A program made the translations under genes and the position numbers. Under the pieces are notes generated by a model that had not been told where the DNA came from, searched no databases, and saw only the letters and a list, made by a program, of their open reading frames with translations. A stretch of DNA of 31,740 bases from a bacterium (GTDB lineage: Bacteria > RBG-13-66-14): the NCBI GenBank assembly GCA_035528375.1, contig DATKYS010000102.1, forward strand, positions 1 to 31,740, in the 5' to 3' direction. Positions 31,540 through 31,740 of this stretch are shown here, in pieces; positions within the stretch are counted from its first letter, which is position 1; each line of letters begins with the position of its first letter.

Positions 31540-31740
31540 CCGGAACCGCCGCGTGCGCCCGTGCTCAGATCACCCGTTTTTTACATCCACACTAAACCCA
31601 AGGGATACCTTTGTGTTCCTGGACCATCCTTAGTCTCATCTACAACGCTAGATAAAGGACTTACGGGGATGCTATCATGTCACATGAACTGGAGGCATGG
31701 TGGCAAACAAAGAGTCCGAGGATCGGCATGTCAAATGTCC
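31540..31740 (+). other. End-of-window spacer with a possible truncated ORF start
   Basis: Mostly non-coding and more AT-rich than hutU; no clear terminator follows hutU. Two rival starts run open to the edge. The ATG at 31677 (MSHELEAWWQTK) has GGGGA seven bases before it. An ATG/GTG at 31697/31700 in another frame (MVANKESEDRHVKC) has GGAGG very close. Too little is visible to choose or to name a product. Confidence 0.3.

Overview
This 31.7 kb window is ordinary chromosomal DNA from a high-GC, double-membraned (Gram-negative type) bacterium. The evidence is a Kdo transferase (waaA), TonB-like proteins, a porin-like outer-membrane barrel, lipoprotein signals, and a secreted protease ending in an FlgD/type IX-secretion-like sorting domain. 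That mix, with canonical TTGACA/TATAAT-type promoters, fits an uncultivated phylum in or near the FCB group (a Coatesbacteria-like lineage is my best guess) better than Bacteroidota proper. This placement is inference. I see no phage, transposon, CRISPR, tRNA or rRNA.

Layout. 1-3300 (minus): def, fmt, a TPR protein with an AgmX/PglI-type TonB-like C-terminus, and a partial lipoprotein, apparently one operon. 3607-5178 (minus): acpP then fabF, with a good promoter and terminator. 5309-11181 (plus): a TetR regulator, a 1003-residue RND/MMPL exporter, a LolA-like periplasmic protein and a DUF1302-like beta-barrel. This is a self-contained, probably autoregulated envelope export module and the most system-like locus here. 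11242-12673 (minus): two tandem TonB-like paralogues without ExbB/ExbD. 12743-13783 (plus): mtnA. 13969-16330 (minus): waaA followed by an overlapping BMP-family lipoprotein.

16331-16768 is the intergenic region between divergent waaA and dnaA. It holds a perfect DnaA box, a near-perfect one and an AT-rich stretch, so it is a candidate oriC. dnaA (16769-18070) is not followed by dnaN. Next comes a secreted S8 protease (18320-21073) with two near-identical terminators behind it. 21320-23267 (minus) carries an OFA-like MFS transporter and a SAM methyltransferase.

23360-29599 (minus) has three tandem paralogues of a GT-C-fold membrane glycosyltransferase, with a small secreted choice-of-anchor-J-like protein inserted between the second and third. 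29887-31539 (plus) is urocanase (hutU) without other hut genes in view. The last 200 bases hold only a possible truncated ORF start.

Many start codons were moved inward from the longest open frame on ribosome-binding-site, signal-peptide or family-alignment grounds. Each case is stated in the entry.
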